NCBI GenBank assembly: GCA_934371135.1
Contig: CAKRNO010000034.1
Span: 1 to 6,676, forward strand
Reading direction: 5' to 3'
Length of the DNA stretch: 6,676 bases
Source of the DNA: an uncultured Eubacteriales bacterium
GTDB lineage: Bacteria; Bacillota; Clostridia; Oscillospirales; CAG-272
Made by a program: the position numbers and the translations under genes
In this document: positions 1 to 4,629 of the stretch, piece by piece
How positions within the stretch are numbered: the first letter of the stretch is position 1
How the letters are laid out: each line of letters opens with the position of its first letter
Notes under the pieces: generated by a model
The model's database searches: none
What the model saw: only the letters and a program-made list of their open reading frames with translations
Told to the model about the DNA's origin: nothing

Positions 1-323
1 GTCATGATCACCGAGAAATTACCCATGGTCGTTTTGGGGACGACGCTGGCGACGAAGCTGCCGAGCGCAGTGAAGCAGAGGACCGCCGCCATCATGACGA
101 GCCCGTTCCGGATGTCGAGGTTTTTGTTCCTCCCGTAGGTGACGGCAGAAACGGCACTGGCGAGCACGTCGCTGGCGAGCGCGATGCCGACCGCCATATA
201 CGGGTCCATATCGAGAAAGGCGATCAGCATCGGGCTGATGACCGCCGCGGCGCTCATGCCGGCAAAGCCCGTGCCGAGCCCGGCGCCCAGTCCGGCGAGA
301 ATACAGATGAGAATTTTCAGCAT
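1..323 (-). CDS. TSUP (TauE/SafE) family membrane permease, N-terminal part, cut by window edge
   Basis: Reading the minus strand from the ATG at 323 gives 107 open codons to the window edge, so only the N-terminal portion of the protein is present. The first helix (residues about 3-30) is rich in small residues (GLGAGLGTGFAGMSAAAVISP). A second helix lies around residues 43-63 (MAVGIALASDVLASAVSAV), and a third around 74-96. This glycine-rich first helix plus a second helix ending in a Ser/Tyr-containing loop is typical of the TSUP family, whose members export sulfite, sulfoacetate, thiosulfate or other small anions across the cytoplasmic membrane. The start overlaps the last 7 bases of the marR-type gene, so the two are translationally coupled and should share its promoter. 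A G-rich stretch 7 bases before the ATG could serve as a weak ribosome binding site. The substrate cannot be read from the sequence. The family assignment is fairly secure. Confidence 0.78.
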   Translation of the reverse strand, partial: MLKILICILAGLGAGLGTGFAGMSAAAVISPMLIAFLDMDPYMAVGIALASDVLASAVSAVTYGRNKNLDIRNGLVMMAAVLCFTALGSFVASVVPKTTMGNFSVIM

Positions 324-769
324 GAGAGCGCCCCCACTCTCCCCATGTGCGCGAGGTTCTCCTCCAGCGTGTCGGTCAGGCGCCCGAGCGCGTCCAGCTC
401 CTCCGCGGTGATGCCCGCGCGGAGCGCCTCCGTGAAGTGCGCCTGCATCTCGCGGCCCGCCCGGATGAGCCCCGCCGCCTTGTCGGTCGGGACGAGGCGG
501 TGCTTGCGCCGGTCGTCGGGGTCCTGCGTGCGAGTCAGGTATCCGCCGGAAATGAGCGTCTCGACGGCGACCGAGGCGTTCCCGCTCCGGAGCCCCCGCA
601 TCTCGCAGAGGTCGCGCGCCGTGTTGTATTCCGGCTGGTTGGCGCAGAACAGCAACACGTCAAAGCAGGTCCGGTTCATGCCCCATTCCCGCAGGAGCGG
701 CGCCGAGAGGTCGGCGTACAGGTTGGATATCTTTCTTCCGAGGGCAATCAGACGAATGGCGGTCGTCAT
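317..769 (-). CDS. MarR-family winged-helix transcriptional regulator
   Basis: A 150-residue protein, the usual MarR length. An N-terminal dimerisation helix (residues about 3-28) leads into a winged helix-turn-helix (about 32-97). The wing carries the family signature DPDDRRKHRL (83-92) followed by VPTDKA, and C-terminal helices (100-145) complete the dimer interface. Such proteins bind palindromic operators as dimers and release DNA on binding a ligand or on thiol oxidation. The start at 769 is chosen because GGAGGAAG lies 6 bases upstream; the longer reading from 841 would translate the promoter. The stop overlaps the start of the TSUP permease (ATGCTGA shared), so the regulator probably controls that permease and itself. 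Cysteines at 35, 42 and 55 lie in the DNA-binding part and another is the last residue. Redox or sulfur sensing is conceivable but is inference only. Confidence 0.88.
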   Translation of the reverse strand: MTTAIRLIALGRKISNLYADLSAPLLREWGMNRTCFDVLLFCANQPEYNTARDLCEMRGLRSGNASVAVETLISGGYLTRTQDPDDRRKHRLVPTDKAAGLIRAGREMQAHFTEALRAGITAEELDALGRLTDTLEENLAHMGRVGALSC

Positions 770-791
770 GCGTATCTTCCTCCGTAAATAG

Positions 792-811
792 TCTAAAATT
801 AGAACATCTAA
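792..811. promoter_or_regulatory. Candidate MarR operator (overlapping inverted repeats)
   Basis: Three 5-base half-sites lie in a row: TCTAA (792-796), TTAGA (799-803) and TCTAA (807-811). They form two overlapping inverted repeats, TTAGA-ACA-TCTAA (799-811) and TCTAA-AA-TTAGA (792-803). The block abuts the -10 element and covers the predicted start point, which is where an autorepressor would block transcription. That the adjacent MarR protein binds here is inferred from position and symmetry. Confidence 0.6.
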
Positions 812-812
812 A

Positions 813-841
813 ATGATACAATCCTTTTGCCTGAAAGTCAA
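813..841 (-). promoter_or_regulatory. Sigma-A type promoter of the marR-TSUP operon
   Basis: On the minus strand the -35 element TTGACT (841-836) is followed after exactly 17 bases by the -10 element TATCAT (818-813). Each differs from consensus at one position. The DNA upstream of the -35 is A/T-rich (T-tracts at about 842-862), resembling an UP element. The predicted start is near 806, giving a leader of about 37 bases before the ATG at 769. Confidence 0.82.
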
Positions 842-892
842 CCGTAAAACAAAAAAGTTTACAAAGGGGGGCAGGGAATATACGGGTGTTTC

Positions 893-936
893 GGCGAAAA
901 AGGAGAGGGAGGAGCCGGATCATCCGGCTCCTCCCT
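893..936 (-). terminator. Rho-independent terminator of the DUF1292 gene
   Basis: AGGGAGGAGCCGGAT (906-920) and its exact reverse complement (922-936) form a 15-bp inverted repeat around a single central base; in RNA the innermost pairs open to form the loop. On the minus strand the stem is followed by CTCCTTTTTCG, a short T-tract. It lies about 33 bases beyond the DUF1292 stop. It also shields the marR promoter at 813-841 from readthrough. The plus-strand side lacks a good T-tract. Confidence 0.85.
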
Positions 937-968
937 GTATTTGGCGCAGGCGCCCGATGCGCGGGGGA

Positions 969-1328
969 TCAGTCTGCGTTCTCTCCCGCCTCGCGCAAAA
1001 GGTCATAGTATTCGTCAAACACCTGCCGTGCAACGGCTTCATCTTCCTCCACGCGAATGATGTCGTCTCCCTCGTCGTTGCTGTCCACGAGGAACACGAT
1101 GGCTTCATCGTCTGCGATGCCGTCGATCGGATCCAGCGGCTTCAGGATGCAGTAGAGCCGCGCCTCCCCGTCGACCGTGTGCGGGATGACGGCGACCTGT
1201 TCAAAGGTAAGTTGCTTCCCGTCTCCGTCTACAAGGGTGATGGGATCGTGGTTGTCTTCATCCGTGAGGATATCGTACAGATCGACTTCCTCCATCGACT
1301 CGGGCACGTTTTGGTTCTCGTTGCTCAT
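969..1328 (-). CDS. DUF1292 family (YrzB-like) acidic protein
   Basis: A 119-residue, strongly acidic soluble protein with no signal peptide or membrane segment. The region of about residues 18-105 has the DUF1292 pattern: a DI-(L/V)-TDED opening, a strand with 'ITLVDGDGKQLTFEQVAVI', a 'YCILKPLD' strand (59-66), an 'EAIVFLVD' strand (75-82), and an acidic 'IRVEEDEAVARQVFDEY' helix. DUF1292 proteins (YrzB in Bacillus) are widespread in Firmicutes, often near yrrK and alaS genes, and their function is unknown; those neighbours are absent here. The start at 1328 is supported by AGGAGG 8 bases upstream, whereas the longer reading from 1367 has no comparable site. The gene has its own promoter and terminator, so it can be transcribed alone. 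The family call is secure; no function is claimed. Confidence 0.87.
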   Translation of the reverse strand: MSNENQNVPESMEEVDLYDILTDEDNHDPITLVDGDGKQLTFEQVAVIPHTVDGEARLYCILKPLDPIDGIADDEAIVFLVDSNDEGDDIIRVEEDEAVARQVFDEYYDLLREAGENAD

Positions 1329-1377
1329 TCGTTTCTCCTCCTGAAAGTCAGCCCCCGGGCTGTGCATGGCGGGGCAT

Positions 1378-1397
1378 CGTGTACCCCGTGTACACGG
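1378..1397. promoter_or_regulatory. Operator-like double palindrome / leader hairpin of the DUF1292 gene
   Basis: Two overlapping symmetric elements lie just downstream of the predicted start: the perfect 12-bp palindrome CCGTGTACACGG (1386-1397), and the inverted repeat CGTGTAC-CCCGT-GTACACG (1378-1396; 7-bp arms, 5-base loop). Together they make three copies of CGTGTAC, two direct and one inverted. As DNA this could be a repressor site at about +11 to +30. As RNA it would form a 7-bp leader hairpin. A further short hairpin, CAGCC/GGCTG (1349-1362), sits just upstream of the ribosome binding site. Which role applies, if any, cannot be decided from the sequence. Confidence 0.5.
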
Positions 1398-1413
1398 TTA
1401 CCCTACGACATTT

Positions 1414-1442
1414 ATGATAGCAAACAAGAAACGGAATGTCAA
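1414..1442 (-). promoter_or_regulatory. Strong sigma-A promoter of the DUF1292 gene
   Basis: On the minus strand a perfect -35, TTGACA (1442-1437), a 17-base spacer, and TATCAT (1419-1414, one mismatch) make a near-consensus promoter. The DNA just upstream (about 1443-1465) is A/T-rich and UP-element-like. Predicted start near 1407, leaving a leader of about 79 bases before the ATG at 1328. Confidence 0.87.
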
Positions 1443-1490
1443 TATTATTTTACATTTTTGCAACCGTTTGACTGGTGGCGCCTCGGGCGG

Positions 1491-1745
1491 TTACGTCTCC
1501 GTGGGTGGTGGCGGCGGGGGCTCCTGCGCTTCTCCCGCCGCGCGCGGCGGGTAGAGCGCGGCGATCAGGGAAAGGTATTCATCGAACCGGTGCTCGCGGA
1601 TGGGCATGACGGGGCGGGCGGGGTCGTCGAAATACAGCAGGAGGGCGGGCGAGATGCCGCGGTAGTGCTCGACGATCCGGAAATCACGCAGCTTGCCCGC
1701 ACGGAGCAGGCGTTTCGCCGCCGCGTGATAGTTGAAATAGGGCAT
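1491..1745 (-). CDS. Small conserved protein of unknown function (84 aa) with polyproline tail
   Basis: The start at 1745 has GGGAGGG 5 bases upstream; a longer reading from 1844 runs through the uridine kinase terminator and is rejected. The protein is soluble: a basic helical N-terminus (MPYFNYHAAAKRLLRAGKLRDF), a hydrophobic core (ISPALLLYFDDP, residues 31-42), then the motif PVMPIREHRFDEYLSLI (45-61), and a C-terminal tail containing six consecutive prolines (77-82). The 'ISPALLLYF...MPIREHR' pattern resembles short Clostridia proteins that I recall being labelled 'thermostable hemolysin delta-VPH' in databases. I doubt that label describes a real function, since there is no secretion signal and the protein is tiny. 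The run of prolines should depend on EF-P for smooth translation. It lies between uridine kinase and the DUF1292 gene on the same strand, with no strong promoter of its own visible. A weak candidate (TTGCAT, 18 bases, GATACT at about 1812-1783) exists. Confidence 0.72.
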   Translation of the reverse strand: MPYFNYHAAAKRLLRAGKLRDFRIVEHYRGISPALLLYFDDPARPVMPIREHRFDEYLSLIAALYPPRAAGEAQEPPPPPPTET

Positions 1746-1807
1746 AGTGTCCCTCCCGCCGGGTATGAGCCCGTTTTTTTCAGTATCCGCGGATCCGTGC
1801 CGGTTAT

Positions 1808-1854
1808 GCAAAAGGAGCGTGGCGCCCGAAAAATCGGGCGCCACGCTGTTTTGT
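1808..1854 (-). terminator. Terminator after uridine kinase, possibly bidirectional
   Basis: AGCGTGGCGCCCGA (1816-1829) and its exact complement (1834-1847) form a 14-bp GC-rich stem around an AAAA loop (TTTT in the minus-strand transcript). On the minus strand it is followed by CTCCTTTTGC and lies 47 bases beyond the uridine kinase stop. On the plus strand it is followed by GTTTTG, so it may work in both directions. Some readthrough may supply transcription to the small gene downstream. Confidence 0.85.
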
Positions 1855-1894
1855 CCTTTGGGGCGGCGGAGGAATCCGCGCCGACAGGCGGCGC

Positions 1895-2524
1895 TTATTC
1901 CGGTTTCCCGTCGGCGAGGTGATGGCGGATGCGGTCCTCGATGATCTCCAGGGCGACCAGGTTGCGCCCGCCCTCCGGTATGATGATGTCGGCGTACTTT
2001 TTGCTCGGCTCGACAAATGCCTCGTGCATGGGCTTGACCGTCGTGAGGTACTGCTCAATGACCGACTCCAGCGTGCGGCGCCGCTTGTTCACATCCCGCT
2101 TGACGCGGCGGAGGATGCGGATGTCCGCATCGGTATCGACGTACAGCTTGATGTCCATATAGGCGCGCAGGCGCGGGTCGGCGAGGATCAGGATTCCGTC
2201 GAGGAGCAGCACCTCCGCCGGTGCAATCGTGCGCGTCTCCTCGGTGCGGTCGTGCTCCATATAATCATAGACCGGACACTCCACCGTTTCCCCGCGGCGC
2301 AGGGCGGCGAGGTGCGTGAGCAGGAGGTCGGTATCAAAGGCGTCCGGATGGTCGTAATTGCGTTTGGCGCGCTCCTCAAAGGGGATATCGTGCTGGGCAC
2401 GGTAATAGTCGTCATGCCGGATGACGGTGACGCTGCCGCCGAAGTGCTCGGAGAGCAGCCGCGCGATCGTACTTTTCCCACTGCCGGAGCCGCCGGCAAT
2501 CCCGATAATGAGCATTTTTGCCAT
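1895..2524 (-). CDS. udk: Uridine kinase (uridine/cytidine kinase)
   Basis: A 209-residue cytoplasmic enzyme of the pyrimidine salvage pathway; it phosphorylates uridine or cytidine to UMP or CMP with ATP or GTP. A P-loop, GGSGSGKST (residues 11-19), opens the protein. It is followed by HDDYY (37-41) and NYDHPDAFD (56-64), the nucleoside-site motifs, then CPVYDYMEHDRT (83-94). The Walker-B-like stretch LLLDGIL (106-112) has Asp109 where many family members have Glu. The basic lid helix RRVKRDVNKRRRTLESVIEQY and the signature VKPMHEAFVEPSKKYADIIIPEGG lie further on. Length matches the family (about 205-215). The start at 2524 has GGGAGGA about 7 bases upstream; the open frame continuing to 2980 is GC-rich noncoding sequence. 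It is divergent from spoIIA and followed by a strong terminator, so it is probably monocistronic or leads weakly into the small gene. Confidence 0.95.
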   Translation of the reverse strand: MAKMLIIGIAGGSGSGKSTIARLLSEHFGGSVTVIRHDDYYRAQHDIPFEERAKRNYDHPDAFDTDLLLTHLAALRRGETVECPVYDYMEHDRTEETRTIAPAEVLLLDGILILADPRLRAYMDIKLYVDTDADIRILRRVKRDVNKRRRTLESVIEQYLTTVKPMHEAFVEPSKKYADIIIPEGGRNLVALEIIEDRIRHHLADGKPE

Positions 2525-2578
2525 GGGGTGTCCTCCCTCAAAACTAAAAATTGCCCGGGACAAGTTACCTTTATTTAT

Positions 2579-2607
2579 ATTGTGCCACATTTCGCCGCCC
2601 TTTGCAA
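2579..2607 (-). promoter_or_regulatory. Weak candidate promoter of uridine kinase
   Basis: On the minus strand TTGCAA (2607-2602), 17 bases, and CACAAT (2584-2579) give a 4/6 plus 4/6 match. The adjacent TATAAA (2579-2574) would be a better -10 but has no -35 at normal spacing. A promoter is expected in this AT-rich patch; the exact hexamers are uncertain. Confidence 0.35.
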
Positions 2608-2687
2608 GGGGGAAAATGCAGGCGGGGAGCCCGCCGGGCGGGGGAAAGATGCCACGCCGGTCACGGGCGCGGTGCCCCGGCGGTCGC

Positions 2688-2809
2688 GATGCAGCTCTGC
2701 TTGGTGCGGAGGGGCGACCCGGAGGGCGGGGACACGGCTCTGCGCAGAGGAGCGCCCCCGGGGGGATGCGGCTCTGTTTTACGCGGAGTGACTGCCTGTG
2801 GAGGCGTAC
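2688..2809. repeat. Three degenerate copies of a short GC-rich repeat
   Basis: A 13-base motif of form GAYRCRGCTCTGY occurs at 2688-2700, 2731-2743 and 2765-2777, at intervals of 43 and 34 bases. Copies one and three also share TT-NNY-GCGGAG after the motif. The first two share a following GAGG-GCG-CC-GGGGG-like tail. They look like a decayed tandem array or copies of a dispersed intergenic element. No transposase or terminal inverted repeats are seen. Confidence 0.5.
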
Positions 2810-2831
2810 GGCGCGGCAGCGAAAAGAGAAA

Positions 2832-2844
2832 GTGAATTTTTCAC
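2832..2844. promoter_or_regulatory. Inverted repeat upstream of the spoIIA promoter
   Basis: GTGAA (2832-2836), a TTT spacer, and TTCAC (2840-2844) form a perfect 13-bp inverted repeat in an otherwise GC-rich region. It lies 14 bases upstream of the spoIIA -35 region. It could be a protein-binding site, but no known consensus is matched and chance is possible. Confidence 0.3.
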
Positions 2845-2857
2845 GCCGTGGGCAGGC

Positions 2858-2892
2858 TTTGACACATTTCGCGCGCGGGGTGGTGCTACAAT
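2858..2892 (+). promoter_or_regulatory. spoIIA operon promoter with 22-bp spacer and Spo0A-box-like element
   Basis: TTGACA (2859-2864) is a perfect -35. TACAAT (2887-2892) with TGC directly before it is an extended -10. The spacer is 22 bases, too long for ordinary sigma-A use. TTTGACA (2858-2864), overlapping the -35, matches six of seven positions of the Spo0A box (TTCGACA on this strand). In Bacillus subtilis the spoIIG and spoIIE promoters have consensus-like hexamers 21-22 bp apart and need Spo0A~P bound next to the -35. No convincing sigma-H -10 (RNNGAAT) is found at correct spacing from the sigma-H-like -35 GCAGGCTTT (2852-2860). The predicted start is near 2899, about 20 bases before the ATG. 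Confidence 0.6.
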
Positions 2893-2918
2893 CGGAAAAA
2901 ACGGAAAGGAAAGCCACT

Positions 2919-3257
2919 ATGTTACAAGAAACCGCGTTTATCAAGACCCGCATCCAGGCGGGGGTGCTTGAATGTGCCATCTGCGGCGAGGTGGATCATC
3001 ACAGCGCGCGTGCGCTGCGCGAAAAGCTGGACACCGAGCTGTTTCTACATCGGCCGCGCCTGTTCTTGCTGTCGCTCGAACACGTTTCCTTCATGGATTC
3101 CAGCGGGCTCGGGCTCATCCTCGGGCGGCTGAACGTCGCGCGGGAGCTCGCCTGTGAGATGCGGCTGGTCAAAGTCAATGATAGGATCCGCACCATTTTG
3201 TCGCTCGCCGGGGCTTCACGCCTCGAGGGACTGTTTGTAGAGGAGGACACGCTGTGA
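2919..3257 (+). CDS. spoIIAA: Anti-sigma F factor antagonist SpoIIAA
   Basis: A 112-residue single STAS-domain protein. In the dephosphorylated state it binds SpoIIAB and frees sigma F in the forespore; SpoIIAB phosphorylates it and the phosphatase SpoIIE reactivates it. The STAS core begins with the strand VLECAICGEVDHHSA (residues 16-30; GE-(V/L)-DHH is the family hallmark). The phosphorylation loop is FMDSSGLGLILGR (58-70), in which Ser61 corresponds to Ser58 of the Bacillus protein. The C-terminal helix ends in LEGLFVEED. Length is close to the Bacillus protein (117). The ATG at 2919 follows GGAAAGGAAAG at a good distance; the frame open further upstream has no coding character. The gene leads the operon and overlaps spoIIAB by 4 bases (GTGA). 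Confidence 0.95.
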   Translation: MLQETAFIKTRIQAGVLECAICGEVDHHSARALREKLDTELFLHRPRLFLLSLEHVSFMDSSGLGLILGRLNVARELACEMRLVKVNDRIRTILSLAGASRLEGLFVEEDTL

Positions 3258-3697
3258 GACGCGCTTATCTGAACACCATGAAGTTGGTTTTACCCGCCAT
3301 CAGCGAGAACGAGCGCATGGCGCGCACGCAGGTCTGCGCGATGGTCGCGACGCTCAACCCGACGGTGACGGAGCTCGGAGACATCCGCTGCGCCCTGTCG
3401 GAGGCGGTGACGAACGCCATCGTCCACGGTTACGGCTCGCCCGCCGATGTGGACGGCAAGCTCCTTTACATAGCGGTAACGCTCTACGAGGACCGCAGTC
3501 TCAAGATCTCCGTACGGGATCACGGTCGGGGTATCCCCGACATCGCCGCCGCGCGCGAGCCCCTGTTCACCACCGATGACTCGGGTGACCGCAGCGGTAT
3601 GGGCTTTTCCGTCATGGAGGCGTTCTGCGACCGCGTGGAGGTCATGTCACGGGTGGGAGAGGGGACCAAGGTCACCCTATATAAAACCCTTACCTGA
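3254..3697 (+). CDS. spoIIAB: Anti-sigma F factor / serine kinase SpoIIAB (GTG start)
   Basis: A 147-residue GHKL-fold serine kinase that both sequesters sigma F and phosphorylates SpoIIAA. The ATP-binding boxes are visible: N box ALSEAVTNAIVHGY (residues 47-60; Glu50 and Asn54 as catalytic base and Mg ligand), G1 box VRDHGRGI (87-94), and G2 box GDRSGMGFSVME (111-122). Arg24 corresponds to Arg20 of the Bacillus protein, a sigma F and SpoIIAA contact. Length equals the family norm (about 146). The GTG at 3254 is preferred over the ATG at 3278 because AGGAGG (3241-3246) stands 7 bases before it and it overlaps the spoIIAA stop as GTGA, giving translational coupling that would keep the two proteins in balance. 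sigF starts 20 bases downstream. Confidence 0.95.
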   Translation: MRRAYLNTMKLVLPAISENERMARTQVCAMVATLNPTVTELGDIRCALSEAVTNAIVHGYGSPADVDGKLLYIAVTLYEDRSLKISVRDHGRGIPDIAAAREPLFTTDDSGDRSGMGFSVMEAFCDRVEVMSRVGEGTKVTLYKTLT

Positions 3698-3717
3698 CCG
3701 CCGTGTGAAAGGATAAC

Positions 3718-4443
3718 ATGGAAGCGAGAAAAGCCTACGCCGACAATCTCACCCTGCTCGAACGCTCCCGCGCGGGGGATGAGGAGGCGACCGAGGCGCT
3801 CCTCGTCGCGAACGGGGGGCTCGTCCGCAACATCGCCGCGCGCTTCGAGGGGCGCGGCGTGGACCGGGAGGACCTCATCCAGATCGGCTCCATCGGGCTG
3901 CTCAAAGCCATCCGCACCTTCGACCCCGAGCGCGCCTGCGCGCTCTCTACCTACGCCGTCCCCCTCATCTTCGGAGAGATCCGGCGCCACCTGCGCGACG
4001 AGGGTCCCATCAAGGTCTCCCGCACGCAGAAACGCCTCGCCGCACGCCTCGCGGAGGAGAGGGAACGCGCCGTCAAGCGCGGGGAGGAGCCGCGTCTCGC
4101 CGACCTCGCAGATGCCTGCGGGGTGACCGCGTCCGAGGCGGCGGTCGCCCTCGATGCCGTCGCGCCCATCCGCTCGCTCTCCGAGAGCCTGTTCGGGGAG
4201 GAGGACGGCCCCACCCTCGACGATGCCATCGCCGACGAGGATGCCGAAGAGCGGAACTTCTACCGGCTCGCGCTCTCCATGTCCATCGACAAGCTCCCGC
4301 CGCTCCGCCGCAAGATCATCCTGCTCCGTTACTGGCGCGATCTCTCACAGCAGCAGACCGCCGATCTGCTCGGGCTCACACAGGTCAAGGTCAGCCGGGA
4401 GGAGAAAAAGATCCTTGCTTTCCTGCGCGGTGAACTCACCTGA
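3718..4443 (+). CDS. sigF: RNA polymerase sigma factor SigF (forespore)
   Basis: A 241-residue sigma-70 family protein, slightly shorter than the Bacillus protein (255). Region 2 spans about residues 28-100, with DLIQIGSIGLLKAIRTFDPERACALSTYAVPLIFGEIRRHLRD (52-94) covering core binding and -10 recognition and melting. A region 3 follows (about 97-150, starting PIKVSRTQKRLA). Region 4 (about 185-240) has the helix-turn-helix LSQQQTADLLGLTQVKVSREEKKIL for -35 recognition. Sigma F transcribes the first forespore-specific genes after asymmetric division and is held inactive by SpoIIAB. Position directly after spoIIAA-spoIIAB separates it from the similar sigma G and sigma B. Start at 3718 follows AAAGGAT at short spacing. 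Codon use is strongly C/G-ending. The stop lies in the terminator stem. Confidence 0.95.
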   Translation: MEARKAYADNLTLLERSRAGDEEATEALLVANGGLVRNIAARFEGRGVDREDLIQIGSIGLLKAIRTFDPERACALSTYAVPLIFGEIRRHLRDEGPIKVSRTQKRLAARLAEERERAVKRGEEPRLADLADACGVTASEAAVALDAVAPIRSLSESLFGEEDGPTLDDAIADEDAEERNFYRLALSMSIDKLPPLRRKIILLRYWRDLSQQQTADLLGLTQVKVSREEKKILAFLRGELT

Positions 4444-4465
4444 CGGTACGCCGTCAGGATTTTTT
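4439..4465 (+). terminator. Rho-independent terminator of the spoIIA operon, overlapping the sigF stop
   Basis: CCTGACGG (4439-4446), loop TACG, and CCGTCAGG (4451-4458) form a perfect 8-bp stem followed by A and six T (4460-4465). The sigF stop codon TGA (4441-4443) is inside the ascending arm, so a ribosome finishing sigF will cover part of the hairpin. Confidence 0.88.
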
Positions 4466-4517
4466 GACCGGTTTTGGAAAGCTTTGTTAATAAAGTGTGA
4501 ACATTGCAAATGCCCCC

Positions 4518-4546
4518 TTGACTATCGCACGCAAGATGGGTACAAT
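4518..4546 (+). promoter_or_regulatory. Sigma-A promoter of groES-groEL
   Basis: TTGACT (4518-4523), a 17-base spacer, and TACAAT (4541-4546) give one mismatch in each hexamer. The predicted start, near 4552-4553, falls inside the CIRCE element that begins 3 bases after the -10. The leader is about 77 bases. Confidence 0.9.
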
Positions 4547-4549
4547 GAG

Positions 4550-4576
4550 TTAGCACTCTGGAGATATGAGTGCTAA
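4550..4576. promoter_or_regulatory. CIRCE operator (HrcA binding site)
   Basis: TTAGCACTC (4550-4558), a 9-base spacer, and GAGTGCTAA (4568-4576) match the CIRCE consensus perfectly in both arms and spacer length. HrcA binds CIRCE and represses chaperone operons until heat stress titrates the GroEL needed to keep HrcA active. hrcA itself is not in this window and must lie elsewhere, usually ahead of grpE-dnaK. Confidence 0.98.
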
Positions 4577-4629
4577 AACCTACGATTTTCATTGGGTGCT
4601 TGTCACCTGTTCGGAAAGGAAGCGTTACG

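Larger units (their letters stand above)
2525..2918. other. Divergent intergenic region between udk and spoIIAA
   Basis: This 394-base stretch holds no gene that I can support. From left to right: the udk ribosome binding site and AT-rich promoter patch (2525-2607); a very GC-rich stretch (about 2608-2820) containing the 13-bp palindrome CCCGCCGGGCGGG (2630-2642) and three degenerate repeats (2688-2809); an A-rich patch with the inverted repeat GTGAA-TTT-TTCAC (2832-2844); and the spoIIA promoter (2858-2892). Both strands stay open in some frames only because GC-rich DNA has few stop codons. No start with a ribosome binding site and no recognisable protein pattern appears. Confidence 0.7.

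Noticed and set aside
813..1922. A 369-codon plus-strand open frame across the DUF1292 gene and small gene
   Set aside because: It crosses two terminators and two promoters of the minus-strand genes and has no ribosome binding site or recognisable domain; it is a shadow of the real genes.
2551..2563. Near-palindrome TTGCCCGGGACAA in the udk leader
   Set aside because: One mismatched pair around a CCCGGG centre; too weak and short to distinguish from chance in GC-rich DNA.
2816..2837. Sigma-H promoter from GCAGCGAAA (2816-2824) and AGTGAAT (2831-2837)
   Set aside because: The -10 half matches RNNGAAT but the spacer is only 6 bases, and the -35 half has two mismatches; not a workable promoter.
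2421..2918. Upstream extension of SpoIIAA in the same frame
   Set aside because: It would run antisense through udk and over the spoIIA promoter; SpoIIAA has family length when started at 2919.
2525..2980. Long N-terminal extension of uridine kinase, or a separate minus-strand gene in the intergenic region
   Set aside because: The extension translates the GC-rich repeat region and part of spoIIAA antisense; the Walker A motif sits at the normal distance from the ATG at 2524, which has a good ribosome binding site.
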